38,824 nt of DNA from positions 1 through 38,824 of the forward strand of contig CAYNFQ010000012.1 in the NCBI GenBank assembly GCA_964396715.1, written 5' to 3'. Positions within the stretch are counted from its first letter, which is position 1, and each line of letters begins with the position of its first letter. Under the pieces are notes generated by a model. The model ran no database searches and was not told the DNA's origin. It saw only the letters and a list, made by a program, of their open reading frames with translations. Of the stretch, positions 7,468-14,884 are shown piece after piece. Both the position numbers and the translations under genes were made by a program. This DNA comes from CAYNFQ01 sp964396715 (GTDB lineage: Bacteria; Patescibacteriota; Microgenomatia; Daviesbacterales; UBA10151).

Positions 7468-7950
7468 TAACCGTCAAAACGATCATAGCGGATATTAGTT
7501 TTACCCACCCCTAGAGCTAAAAGCATCTTTTCAAAATCATCCACCATTTTAGGTGGGCCAGCCAGATAAAAAATAGCTTCAGTCTTTACACTATCTTCCA
7601 CGATCGTTGCAAATTGTGTAATGTCCAGATGGTCTTTTTGGCCAGTATTATGGAAAATGATTTTTAATTTAGGATACTGTTTCTGCCATTTATCCAGCTC
7701 TTCTTTAAAAAGAAAATGACTATCAGAGTTGGAATAAATTAAACTAATTTAAGCATAGACCTAAATGGGGTGATTCCTATTCCTCCTGCCACAAAGATGG
7801 CAGGTTCTGTTTCATCTAAAATAAATGTTCCTGCAGGATGGGAAGATGCTACTTTATCACTCACTGCTAGCTGCTCTATGAATTTTTTTAACTGTCAGTT
7901 GCATGGGGTTCAGTATAAAGATTTGGAGTATATGAGTAAAGCCTTCATGC
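7464..7950 (-). pseudogene. Broken ferredoxin/flavodoxin-NADP reductase-type oxidoreductase
   Basis: On the minus strand three frames yield pieces of one protein: GFTHILQIFILNPHATDS (about 7890-7945), then KKFIEQLAVSDKV...SHPAGTFIL..AIFVAGGIGITPFRSMLKLV ending at a TAA near 7740, then IYSNSDSHFLFKEELDKW...FYLAGPPKMVDDFEKML..NIRYDRFDGY. The GGIGITPFRSM and AGPPKMV motifs are those of the NAD(P)-binding half of FNR-like reductases. At least two frameshifts and the missing FAD-binding N-terminus mark it as dead. It converges on sodX. Confidence 0.75.
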
Positions 7951-7956
7951 TATACT
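7951..7956 (+). promoter_or_regulatory. Extended -10 (TGC-TATACT), leaderless start at 7965
   Basis: TGC TATACT ends eight bases before the ATG at 7965. It would drive the unknown gene and the TraG-like ATPase gene. Confidence 0.5.
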
Positions 7957-7964
7957 AAGCACAT

Positions 7965-8270
7965 ATGGATGGTGCTGCCCCAAAAGAGCTTTTACAACCG
8001 GCTGAAGCAGATACAGATCAACTGCATCAAGTAGTAAAATCTCAACTGGGGGAGCTGGGTCATATTGCAGATACTAAACCTGCTTCACAGCAGCCCTTTC
8101 CATTGACTGCGGAGATCAAACAGCTTGGAGTTGATGCAAAACATATAGCAGATAGCGCATTTCATGATGTGGTCACAGGGGCAAGTGAGGAGGCAATGGT
8201 TAGGGAAACAGACAACAGGACTATACTTTCTATCATAAAGGATAGATTTTTACATAGAAAAGCTGCCTAA
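7965..8270 (+). CDS. Unknown small protein ahead of the TraG-like ATPase
   Basis: 101 residues, acidic, rich in Ala, Gln and Asp, with no TM segment or Cys. No family recognised. It ends three bases before the large ATPase gene and shares its promoter, so it may assist that machine. The helical C-terminus (NRTILSIIKDRFLHRK) is basic. Confidence 0.5.
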   Translation: MDGAAPKELLQPAEADTDQLHQVVKSQLGELGHIADTKPASQQPFPLTAEIKQLGVDAKHIADSAFHDVVTGASEEAMVRETDNRTILSIIKDRFLHRKAA

Positions 8271-8273
8271 ATT

Positions 8274-10616
8274 ATGGAAGTAACACAAAGTAATCAATTG
8301 GATTTTATAAGCTTACTAACTGTCACTACATTTATAGCGGCAATTAGCCTGATTTTTGTTGGACTCTTTTTTTATTGCCGCAGGTTTGTTATTGGCTGGA
8401 TAAAATACAGGGATAGGGAAAAAAATTCTTTGCAGTTTGTGCTTTTGCAAATTAAAGTCCCCAGGGGCAATGAGATTAAAATTGATGCGGCCGAGCAGCT
8501 TTTCGCCACTTTTGCCGCACTTAGAAAATCAGGAGGGTTGCTATCCTCTTTTAATCCCCAGCCCCAGCTTTCTTTTGAGATTGTGGCTACCCATGAGTCA
8601 ATCAAGTTTTTTGCATCAGTTCACAAATCCAGCCAGGATCTTTTGGAAAAACAAATTCACGGTGCCTATCCTGATGCGGAAATTAAGGAAGTTTCCGAAT
8701 ATAATATTTTTTCCGAAAGCGGCAAAACAGCCTATGCCCAACTTAAGCTCAAGAATACCGACTATTTTCCCATCAAAACCTTTAGGGATTTACCCACAGA
8801 TCCGCTATCCAGTATAACTTCGGCACTGGCTAAAATGCAGCCAGGGGAAGGTGCCGCAGTCCAACTGCTTATTTCTCCATCCGGGAGCGGCTGGAAAGAT
8901 AAAGGAGCGGCATATTTAAAGAAAGAAAAAGATCCCGGGACAGAGAAAAATCCCAAAGCCCCTCCTGATGCCAAAAAAATAGAGGCGGTGGAAGGAAAAA
9001 TTTCCAAAAGCGGTTTTGAAACCGTGATCAGGATTGTAACTTCCTCAACCAGCTCGGAATCTGCCAAAGCGCATTTGACCAACATCAAGTCCGCTTTTGA
9101 ACAGTTCTCAGGACCGTACAATTCATTTTCCGGAGCCAAAGTGTATTCTGAAAAAGGGTTTTTAACTGATTTTATTTATCGGTACATGCCCCGCTTTTCC
9201 TCTGGCTCCATTCTTACCTCCGATGAGCTGGCATCTGTTTTCCATTTTCCCAACAAATCAATTGAGACCCCCTACATCACCTGGCTTTCTTCTAAAAGAG
9301 CTCCGGCTCCGGAGAAAATTCCCAAATCAGGATTATTTTTGGGCAGATCAATTTTCAGAGGGGTGGAGCGGCCGGTTTATCTGTCTGAGGATGACAGAAG
9401 ACGTCATATGTATGTGATTGGCAGGACCGGTACCGGCAAAACTGAGTTTTTAAAATCGCTGATGCTGCAGGATATTTTGGCTGGGAAGGGGATTTGTTTT
9501 ATAGATCCCCATGGTGATGCAGCAGAAGAAATGCTGGAGCTCATTCCCCCTCAAAGAGCGGAGGATGTGATTTATTTTGATCCATCAGACATGGTCCGCC
9601 CGTTTGGTTTAAATATGCTTGAGGCCTATACCGAGGAACAGAAACACTTTGTGGTGGCCTCCATTATCGGGCTGATGTACAAACTTTTTGATCCCAATAA
9701 AACCGGCATTATCGGCCCGCGGTTTGAACACGGAGTTAGAAACGCCATGCTGACTGCCATGAGCAAACCAGGGGCAACTTTTGTGGAGGTGGTGCGTATT
9801 ATGACGGATGCGGAGTTTGTTAGAGAGCTTTTGCCCGGCGTTTCCGACCCGGTGGTGAAAAGATACTGGACAGACCAGATTGCCCAAACCACAGACTTTC
9901 ACAAATCCGAGGTGTTGGATTATACGGTTTCCAAATTCGGCAGATTTGTCACCAATAAAATGATGCGCAATATTATCGGACAATCCCAATCATCTTTTGA
10001 TTTACGAAAAGTGATGGATGAGGGCAAAATTTTAATTATGAATTTGTCCAAAGGGCGGATAGGAGAGGAAAATTCCAATTTCCTGGGGCTGATCCTGGTG
10101 CCGAAGATTTTAGCAGCAGCCATGTCCCGGGCTAACATGCCGGATGAAAAGAGGCGTGATTTTTATTTGTATGTTGATGAGTTTCAAAATTTTGCCACCG
10201 ATACTTTTGCCGATATTTTATCCGAGGCCAGAAAATATAGACTTAATTTAATTGTGGCCAATCAGTTTATCGGACAAATCGGGGAGGATTTGAAAAATGC
10301 TGTTTTTGGCAATGTGGGTACTTTGGTAGGATTCAGGGTGGGAGTAACAGATGCCAATTACCTGCAGCATGAATTTTCCCCGGTCTTTGCTGAAGCAGAT
10401 CTGGTAAATGTAGAATCACCTCATGCTTATATTAAAACCATAGTTAATGGTGAGCCGGTGCCACCTTTTTCTTTGGATACCACCAAAGATATGAAAAAAT
10501 GGAAAGCTATGCTAAATCCTCAAATTGGCCAGGCCATCAGGGAGTTATCCAGATTGAAGTTTGGTAGAGATGTAGTCCAAGTTGAGGCCGAAGTTGCCTC
10601 AAGAGCCAAATTATAA
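8274..10616 (+). CDS. TraG/VirD4-like conjugation or type IV secretion ATPase
   Basis: 780 residues. One TM helix (about 14-36), a long N-terminal region with no recognised motif, then a RecA-like motor: Walker A GRTGTGKTEF (about 382), Walker B GICFIDPHGD, and the TraM-recognition-like segment FYLYVDEFQNFATDTFADILSEARKY with ANQFIG (about 625-665). Such hexameric ATPases pump DNA or protein through membrane channels. No relaxase or channel genes are adjacent; in CPR bacteria such genes are often placed with type IV pilus or secretion functions. Codon use matches its neighbours. Confidence 0.8.
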   Translation: MEVTQSNQLDFISLLTVTTFIAAISLIFVGLFFYCRRFVIGWIKYRDREKNSLQFVLLQIKVPRGNEIKIDAAEQLFATFAALRKSGGLLSSFNPQPQLSFEIVATHESIKFFASVHKSSQDLLEKQIHGAYPDAEIKEVSEYNIFSESGKTAYAQLKLKNTDYFPIKTFRDLPTDPLSSITSALAKMQPGEGAAVQLLISPSGSGWKDKGAAYLKKEKDPGTEKNPKAPPDAKKIEAVEGKISKSGFETVIRIVTSSTSSESAKAHLTNIKSAFEQFSGPYNSFSGAKVYSEKGFLTDFIYRYMPRFSSGSILTSDELASVFHFPNKSIETPYITWLSSKRAPAPEKIPKSGLFLGRSIFRGVERPVYLSEDDRRRHMYVIGRTGTGKTEFLKSLMLQDILAGKGICFIDPHGDAAEEMLELIPPQRAEDVIYFDPSDMVRPFGLNMLEAYTEEQKHFVVASIIGLMYKLFDPNKTGIIGPRFEHGVRNAMLTAMSKPGATFVEVVRIMTDAEFVRELLPGVSDPVVKRYWTDQIAQTTDFHKSEVLDYTVSKFGRFVTNKMMRNIIGQSQSSFDLRKVMDEGKILIMNLSKGRIGEENSNFLGLILVPKILAAAMSRANMPDEKRRDFYLYVDEFQNFATDTFADILSEARKYRLNLIVANQFIGQIGEDLKNAVFGNVGTLVGFRVGVTDANYLQHEFSPVFAEADLVNVESPHAYIKTIVNGEPVPPFSLDTTKDMKKWKAMLNPQIGQAIRELSRLKFGRDVVQVEAEVASRAKL

Positions 10617-10653
10617 GGTATCAAAGGTAGGAAAGGTATCAGAAGTATCAGAG
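10616..10653 (+). repeat. Left repeat cluster of S23 element A
   Basis: Short units AAGGTATCA, GTATCAAAGGTA and GAAGTATCA follow directly after the TraG-like stop. The same units appear in inverted orientation at 10971-11046, bracketing the broken S23 gene. Confidence 0.65.
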
Positions 10654-10947
10654 GTGAGAAACAAAAAAGAAAAAAGTTATCATAAGCTATGAATATGGCA
10701 AAGACTTAAGGAGTTTATTAAGCTGGTTTATGCTTTGACAGAAAAACTCCCTAAAAGTGAGGAATTTGGTTTAAAGCCGCAAATGAGGAGAGCAATAGTT
10801 TCTACTATTTCAAACTTTGTTGAAGGATATTTAAAAGTAAGTACAAAACATAAGAAGAATTTTATGGAAATTGCTAATACTTCGCTTTTAGAGTTGGAAG
10901 CCCAGGGAGAGATTTGTAGGATTTTTGTTATTTCGTTATATGGCTAA
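10654..10947 (+). pseudogene. Broken S23 (23S rRNA intervening-sequence) four-helix protein
   Basis: From GTG 10654 the frame reads KKEKSYHKL, a TGA at 10690, then IWQRLKEFIKLVYALTEKLPKSEEFGLKPQMRRAIVS..ISNFVEGY..FMEIANTSLLELEAQGEI before an early stop. This is the S23/IVP four-helix bundle pattern, but with a nonsense codon near residue 13 and a missing last helix. TGA is an ordinary stop elsewhere in the window, so recoding is unlikely. A TTG at 10735 could only make a fragment. Confidence 0.7.
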
Positions 10948-10970
10948 ATTGAAGTGATTATTGTCTTAAA

Positions 10971-11046
10971 CTTTTGATACCTTTGATACTTCTTATTCAT
11001 TTGATACTTTTAATTAGCATACTTTTTATTCTTTTGATACTTCTAG
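10971..11046 (-). repeat. Right repeat cluster of S23 element A
   Basis: Repeated TTTGATAC units (complement GTATCAAA) are spaced irregularly over 76 bp, inverted relative to 10616-10653. It ends just before the tRNA-Ile promoter. Confidence 0.65.
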
Positions 11047-11056
11047 TAGGCTTTGC

Positions 11057-11062
11057 TATAAT
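11057..11062 (+). promoter_or_regulatory. Extended -10 (TGC-TATAAT) of the tRNA
   Basis: TGC TATAAT ends seven bases before the first tRNA base, so the transcript would start at or next to the mature 5' end. Confidence 0.55.
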
Positions 11063-11069
11063 TCCTATT

Positions 11070-11141
11070 AGGCCCGTCGTATAACGGTTAATACCTCATT
11101 CTTATACAGTGATGACGAGGGTTCGACTCCTTCCGGGCCTA
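11070..11141 (+). tRNA. tRNA-Ile (anticodon UAU)
   Basis: A 72-base cloverleaf: acceptor AGGCCCG/CGGGCCT, D stem GTAT/ATAC, anticodon stem TCATT/AGTGA with loop CTTATAC (anticodon TAT), T stem GAGGG/CCTTC with loop TTCGACT, discriminator A. No CCA is encoded. UAU would read AUA. Most bacteria instead read AUA with a CAU tRNA modified by TilS. Amino acid identity is deduced from the anticodon only. Confidence 0.8.
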
Positions 11142-11172
11142 CATTTTGAGTCCAGGTCCGCCCACCATATAC

Positions 11173-11826
11173 TTAAGGTTCTAGAGTGATTTGTTCTGAG
11201 ATTGCAGTATGAATCCTTTTATATCTTTCGCTACCTAATTCAATTAATCTCACAAAGGGCATCTCATGAGGTTTTATTATTGAATATGTTAACTGTGAAG
11301 GAAGTTCACCTGAAGCTATAGCATCGACAAAAGCAAAGCCGCTGGGGTCACCTCTTAATGATAGAGCCCAACGATTTAACAGTATATGGCCTTCAGCTGC
11401 TGCAACTTCCGGTTGATCACCCATTAACACCATTTCAGCACCGTAACGATCGATTGACGCACTTAAACCTTCCTCTACAATACCTTCAGAGCTTAAATGC
11501 TCTTCAACTATACCAATACATTCTGGTGCATAGGCGTACAAAGTAGAAATAGACAGTTCATCTGGTGGTTCTGGTATTTCAGGGTAATGGCGAAAAAAAT
11601 TTTCAATATAAAATTTTTCAAAGTATTCTGCCTCTTGAGTAATTGCGTGGGCTATAGATCGGGGTAGGCTAAATCCTTCTTTTATCCACTGTCTGATTAC
11701 TGATATTGCATCTTGGGAAGGAGGCGAAGCTGCATATTGTTCCAAACTAGGGATTACTTGAGTTTCATATAACTGGCTATATAACTGATAAAGTTTTTCT
11801 GAAAGCTCAGAATTCTCAGGGGTCAT
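11173..11826 (-). CDS. Unknown protein coupled to a tyrosine recombinase
   Basis: 217 residues, acidic, mostly helical, no TM segment. It includes WIKEGFSLPRSIAHAITQEAE and SIDRYGAEMVLMGDQPE. No family recognised. Its ATG overlaps the recombinase stop (ATGA), so translation is coupled. A helper, regulator or cargo role for the recombinase is inferred from position. It ends 31 bp from the tRNA-Ile 3' end, in the tail-to-tail direction. Confidence 0.55.
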   Translation of the reverse strand: MTPENSELSEKLYQLYSQLYETQVIPSLEQYAASPPSQDAISVIRQWIKEGFSLPRSIAHAITQEAEYFEKFYIENFFRHYPEIPEPPDELSISTLYAYAPECIGIVEEHLSSEGIVEEGLSASIDRYGAEMVLMGDQPEVAAAEGHILLNRWALSLRGDPSGFAFVDAIASGELPSQLTYSIIKPHEMPFVRLIELGSERYKRIHTAISEQITLEP

Positions 11827-12686
11827 AGCTCTTCTAGTTTTACCTTACTATCTCCGTTGTGGTTTTGGATAAATTGAAGATATCTCTCGGTAGTGGTTAA
11901 TCTTTTGTGTCCTGCTAATTTGGAAACCAACATCATTGGTACTCCTGCAGAAAGTTGGTGGGCAATCCAGGTGTGGCGCAGATCATTTACCTTTGCTGCT
12001 TTAATTCCTGCCAGCCTGAAATATCTGTCTATGGCTGTTCTGATGTTTCTTATTAACAAGGGTCTTCCTGTTTTAGTTATAAAAAGTGAATGAGAGGGAG
12101 TTTTTGGCCTGATTTGTAGATACTCGGCAATTGAATCTGCAACAGCTTTATTTAAAGGAATCATTCTCTCTCTGGTATCTTCAAACGGAGGAACATGCAC
12201 TGTTAAGTGCTCTAAATCCACATCTTCCACTCTAATTTTAGCCAGCTCTCCAATCCTGATGCCTGTCTGAAGCAGCAGCTCAATCACTGAGAGCATCCTG
12301 ATATCAGCTCTGGCAGTATCCCTTAAAGCTCTATATTCCAACTTTGTTAAAATCCTGGGTGGTTTATTTTGAAATTTGGGATGAGAGAGCCTTGATGCGG
12401 GATCATCCACAATTATGGCTGAAACTTTTAAAAATTTAAAGAAAGTTTTGGTAGAATTAGTTTTTCTGGAAATTGATTTGGCTGTATAGTTTTCTTTGGC
12501 CAATTTATCCATAAAGGCTTGCAGATCTTCGGTGGTTACCTGCTCTGGATCGATTTTGCCAAGGTTTTGTAAGTAGTCCACCAGTTGAGAAATATCCTTG
12601 CCGTAGGCTAAGATAGTAGCAGAGGCACGGGATTTATCCTTAAGGTGGTCTATAAACTCGCGGTGAGCATCACTTAAAGTAATCAT
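11823..12686 (-). CDS. Tyrosine recombinase (XerC/D or phage-integrase type)
   Basis: 287 residues from ATG 12686. An N-terminal SAM-like core-binding domain (about 1-90) precedes the catalytic domain: Arg I in TGIRIGELAKIRVEDVD, Lys in the beta hairpin, LRHT (Arg II), LAGHKRLTTTERYLQ with the second His and nucleophile Tyr. The box II His that normally precedes LRH by two residues is Asn (VNDLRHT), unusual for an active enzyme. I chose ATG 12686 because TTGACA-N17-TAAAAT ends nine bases upstream; GTG 12695 lies too close to the -10. Confidence 0.85.
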   Translation of the reverse strand: MITLSDAHREFIDHLKDKSRASATILAYGKDISQLVDYLQNLGKIDPEQVTTEDLQAFMDKLAKENYTAKSISRKTNSTKTFFKFLKVSAIIVDDPASRLSHPKFQNKPPRILTKLEYRALRDTARADIRMLSVIELLLQTGIRIGELAKIRVEDVDLEHLTVHVPPFEDTRERMIPLNKAVADSIAEYLQIRPKTPSHSLFITKTGRPLLIRNIRTAIDRYFRLAGIKAAKVNDLRHTWIAHQLSAGVPMMLVSKLAGHKRLTTTERYLQFIQNHNGDSKVKLEEL

Positions 12687-12695
12687 TAAGTACAC

Positions 12696-12731
12696 ATTTT
12701 AATGTTATAGGATAACTTTGTCAAGTTATCC
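12696..12731 (-). promoter_or_regulatory. Recombinase promoter with overlapping operator palindrome
   Basis: Minus strand: -35 TTGACA (12724-12719), 17-base spacer, -10 TAAAAT (12701-12696). The -35 is enclosed by a perfect inverted repeat with 9-bp arms GGATAACTT (12710-12718) and AAGTTATCC (12723-12731) and a 4-base loop. A repressor bound there would block the polymerase. Confidence 0.6.
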
Positions 12732-12782
12732 TGCGAGAATTAAACTTTTCTAAGGATATCAATGTTAAGTGTCTATTAAATT

Positions 12783-13133
12783 ATGATTAGAAAGATAGTA
12801 ATCGGAGCGATTATTTTCATTATTTTACTGGTAGCTTATAATCTAATTGGACAAATTACGGATGCCCTTCGCTCCGGAGAAAGGCTTTCCCAGGCAGCGG
12901 ATAAAGTATATCAGCTGGAGGTGAAAAATAAGCAGTTGAAGCAAAAACTGCTGCAAATTGGCTCCTCCGAGTTTATCGAAGAGCAGGCCAGGAATAAACT
13001 GGGGCTGTCCAAAAAAGGGGAGACAGTGGTGATAATCCCTGAGGATAAGTTAAAGCTGGTGATGGGGGCCTCAAACTCTGCTCAAATCAGGCTGCCCAAC
13101 CCTCTGGGTTGGTGGAGGTTGTTTTTTAAGTAA
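12783..13133 (+). CDS. FtsB/DivIC-like cell division protein
   Basis: 116 residues: TM helix (about 4-22), a coiled coil (SQAADKVYQLEVKNKQLKQKL), then the short conserved patch FIEEQARNKLGLSKKGETVVIIP of the septum formation initiator family. In other bacteria this protein joins FtsL/FtsQ in the divisome. No partner is adjacent. It is transcribed away from the recombinase. Confidence 0.8.
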   Translation: MIRKIVIGAIIFIILLVAYNLIGQITDALRSGERLSQAADKVYQLEVKNKQLKQKLLQIGSSEFIEEQARNKLGLSKKGETVVIIPEDKLKLVMGASNSAQIRLPNPLGWWRLFFK

Positions 13134-13141
13134 ACAAACGC

Positions 13142-13147
13142 TACAAT
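13142..13147 (+). promoter_or_regulatory. -10 box (TACAAT) of the first tRNA-Met
   Basis: TACAAT ends five bases before the acceptor stem of the tRNA at 13153, in the same close arrangement as the tRNA-Ile promoter. Confidence 0.4.
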
Positions 13148-13152
13148 ATGCA

Positions 13153-13224
13153 CGCGGGGAAGTGTAACGGCTGCACATCAGGCTCATAATCTGAAGGCAG
13201 CGGGTTCAACTCCCGCCCCCGCAA
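13153..13224 (+). tRNA. tRNA-Met (CAU), probably the initiator
   Basis: Acceptor CGCGGGG/CCCCGCA gives a C1xA72 mismatch, the bacterial initiator signature. D stem GTGT/GCAC, anticodon stem TCAGG/TCTGA with loop CTCATAA, T stem GCGGG/CCCGC, discriminator A followed by CC. The three G-C pairs typical of initiator anticodon stems are missing (only one strong pair next to the loop), and base 8 is A rather than U, so identity is not certain. Confidence 0.75.
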
Positions 13225-13231
13225 CCGATTC

Positions 13232-13283
13232 AACTCGCTTCGCTCGCTCAGTGCAGGCACTGAATGATTGAAACGAGTTTTTT
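13232..13283 (+). terminator. Hairpin terminator after tRNA-Met
   Basis: AACTCG...CGAGTT outer pairing with an inner TCAGTGC-AG-GCACTGA stem, followed by a T run. Confidence 0.55.
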
Positions 13284-13310
13284 ATTGGAAAAATTTGATA
13301 GGATCGAGAG

Positions 13311-13338
13311 AGTCGAAGTGCCCTGAGCTTGTCGAAGG
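13311..13338 (-). repeat. CTTCGAC/GCTCAGG repeat copy (intergenic)
   Basis: The reverse complement contains CTTCGACAAGCTCAGGGCA, a 19-base exact match to the copy inside polA at about 34260. Confidence 0.65.
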
Positions 13339-13416
13339 GCTATAATAACCATAGTCATGATACTGGCCGGAGCAGCCACACTATATTCACTTTTTGTTTA
13401 AATTCGCTTTTTCTGA

Positions 13417-13452
13417 TAAAATTTAGCCACGTTCATGTAAACTGAACGTGGC
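13417..13452 (+). promoter_or_regulatory. Promoter and leader hairpin of the second tRNA-Met
   Basis: TGA TAAAAT (-10 at 13417-13422) is followed by a perfect 10-bp inverted repeat, GCCACGTTCA (13426-13435) and TGAACGTGGC (13443-13452). The right arm contains the first three bases of the tRNA (GGC), so the precursor hairpin competes with acceptor stem pairing. Confidence 0.5.
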
Positions 13453-13521
13453 AGCGTAGCTCAGTGGTAGAGCGGAGCCCTCATAAAGCTTAGGTCGTTG
13501 GTTCGATCCCAACCGTTGCCA
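13450..13521 (+). tRNA. tRNA-Met (CAU), probably the elongator
   Basis: Acceptor GGCAGCG/CGTTGCC, D stem GCTC/GAGC, loop CTCATAA with anticodon CAT, T stem GTTGG/CCAAC with loop TTCGATC, discriminator A, no CCA. The anticodon stem GAGCC/AGCTT has a C31-A39 mismatch next to the loop. It could instead be a lysidine-type tRNA-Ile, but a tRNA-Ile(UAU) nearby makes elongator Met more likely. Confidence 0.75.
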
Positions 13522-13543
13522 CAGAATAAGGTATTATTAAACT

Positions 13544-14830
13544 ATGAAAATAATTGTTCTAGCAGGTGGTGAAGGCAAAAGAATGTGGCCGATTCAAACT
13601 GATAAATGTTTAATTCCTTTTTTGGGGAAACCTCTTTTGTATCATAATTTAAAAAAAATCAAAGAAAATGTTGAAGGCGAATTTATCATAATTTCTTCGC
13701 CTTCCAGTAAAGATGGAGTGGAAAAAGTAGCGAAAGATCTGGAATTAAGTTATAAAGTTGTGATCCAAAAAGAGCCTAAAGGTATGGCTGATGCTATTTT
13801 ATCCGCCAAAGATTTGATTGAAGGGGCAGTACTGGTTTTAAATGCCGAGGATCAGCTAGATCCCAAAGTCTATGGGCAGGTGATAAAAGGCGGGGGAGAT
13901 GTGGTGGTAGCAGGACTGAAGATGGATAAGTACTTTCCAGGAGGATATATAAAGGTTACAGGTAACAGTGTACAGGGGATAGTAGAGAAGCCAGGAGAAG
14001 GGAATGAACCTTCAGATATGGTTAAGCTGGTGGTAGATTACTTTAAAGATGGAAAAAAGTTAGTGGAATATCTGGAAAATGCCAAATCAGAGGCAGATGA
14101 TGTTTATGAAAAGGCGCTAGACAAGATGATTACTGATGGAGTAAATATAAAAGTTTCACCTTACGACGGAGTCTGGATTCCTTTAAAATATCCCTGGCAG
14201 ATTTTAGATATCCTGGGTGCTTTATTATCCAATATTGAACAACAAATTTCCCCGGGTGCAGATGTGTCTGAAAAGGCCATAATTTCTGGAAATGTAGTTA
14301 TTGAAGAAGGAGCCAGAGTATTTGAAGGAGCTGTCATTAAGGGCCCTTGTTACATAGGTAAAAATGTCATTGTGGGAAATAATTCCATGGTTCGGGAATC
14401 TAGTCTGGAGGAAGGTTGTGTAACAGGATTTTCATCAGATATTACCAGGTCCTATATTGGAGCCAATTCCTGGTTTCATACCAATTATATTGGGGATAGC
14501 GTAATTGAAGGGGATTTTGGGATGGGTAGTGGAGCAGTTTTGGCAAATTTAAGGCTTGATGATCATACAATCAGAGTACATGTGAATGGAGAATTAATTG
14601 ATTCAGGAAGGCACAAGCTAGGGCTGATTGTGGGGAAGGGCTCAAGAGTGGGAGTGAATGCTTCAACCATGCCAGGTAGTAGAGTGGGAGCTAACTCTTT
14701 AGTTGGACCGGGAGTGGTGTTATATGGGGATGTGAAAGAAAACAAAAAAGTTTTAGTTAAACAGGAATTGGAAATAACTGAACATACTCCTGCTTTAACA
14801 AGCTATGATCAGTTTAGGAAGAAAATTTAG
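13544..14830 (+). CDS. Bifunctional-type sugar-1-phosphate nucleotidyltransferase with left-handed beta helix
   Basis: 428 residues. The N-terminal nucleotidyltransferase begins IIVLAGGEGKRMWPIQTDKCLIPFLGKPLL (signature GGxGxRxxPxT..KxxxPxxGKP, with the middle altered) and has an NAEDQ metal site. From about 245 hexapeptide turns (isoleucine-patch) build a left-handed beta helix as in GlmU or archaeal Glc-1-P/GlcNAc-1-P enzymes. It makes an NDP-sugar for envelope glycans, perhaps also acetylating it. TATTAT ends six bases before the ATG. Confidence 0.75.
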   Translation: MKIIVLAGGEGKRMWPIQTDKCLIPFLGKPLLYHNLKKIKENVEGEFIIISSPSSKDGVEKVAKDLELSYKVVIQKEPKGMADAILSAKDLIEGAVLVLNAEDQLDPKVYGQVIKGGGDVVVAGLKMDKYFPGGYIKVTGNSVQGIVEKPGEGNEPSDMVKLVVDYFKDGKKLVEYLENAKSEADDVYEKALDKMITDGVNIKVSPYDGVWIPLKYPWQILDILGALLSNIEQQISPGADVSEKAIISGNVVIEEGARVFEGAVIKGPCYIGKNVIVGNNSMVRESSLEEGCVTGFSSDITRSYIGANSWFHTNYIGDSVIEGDFGMGSGAVLANLRLDDHTIRVHVNGELIDSGRHKLGLIVGKGSRVGVNASTMPGSRVGANSLVGPGVVLYGDVKENKKVLVKQELEITEHTPALTSYDQFRKKI

Positions 14831-14867
14831 TACTTAAATCAGGTCTGTACACCTCTTAAATAACTGA

Positions 14868-14873
14868 TATAAT
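14868..14873 (+). promoter_or_regulatory. Extended -10 (TGA-TATAAT) for the GNAT gene
   Basis: TGA TATAAT lies 11 bases before GTG 14885 and 20 before ATG 14894. Confidence 0.5.
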
Positions 14874-14884
14874 ACCTTTCTAAA

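Noticed and set aside
7770..7958. Plus-strand 62-residue reading frame
   Set aside because: It lies antisense to clear FNR-like motifs on the minus strand and has no homology-like content of its own.
9609..9989. Long minus-strand reading frames inside the TraG-like gene and other large genes
   Set aside because: They are shadows of strongly conserved plus-strand motifs and have no start signals.
10654..10947. TGA in the S23 gene as a recoded Gly or Trp codon
   Set aside because: Several clearly intact genes here end in TGA (for example 2930, 4119, 6254 and 28296), and the S23 copy also lacks its last helix. A pseudogene explains this better.
11070..11141. tRNA-Ile as attachment site of an element carried by the 11823 recombinase
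   Set aside because: I found no second copy of the tRNA 3' end in the window, so an att pair cannot be supported here.
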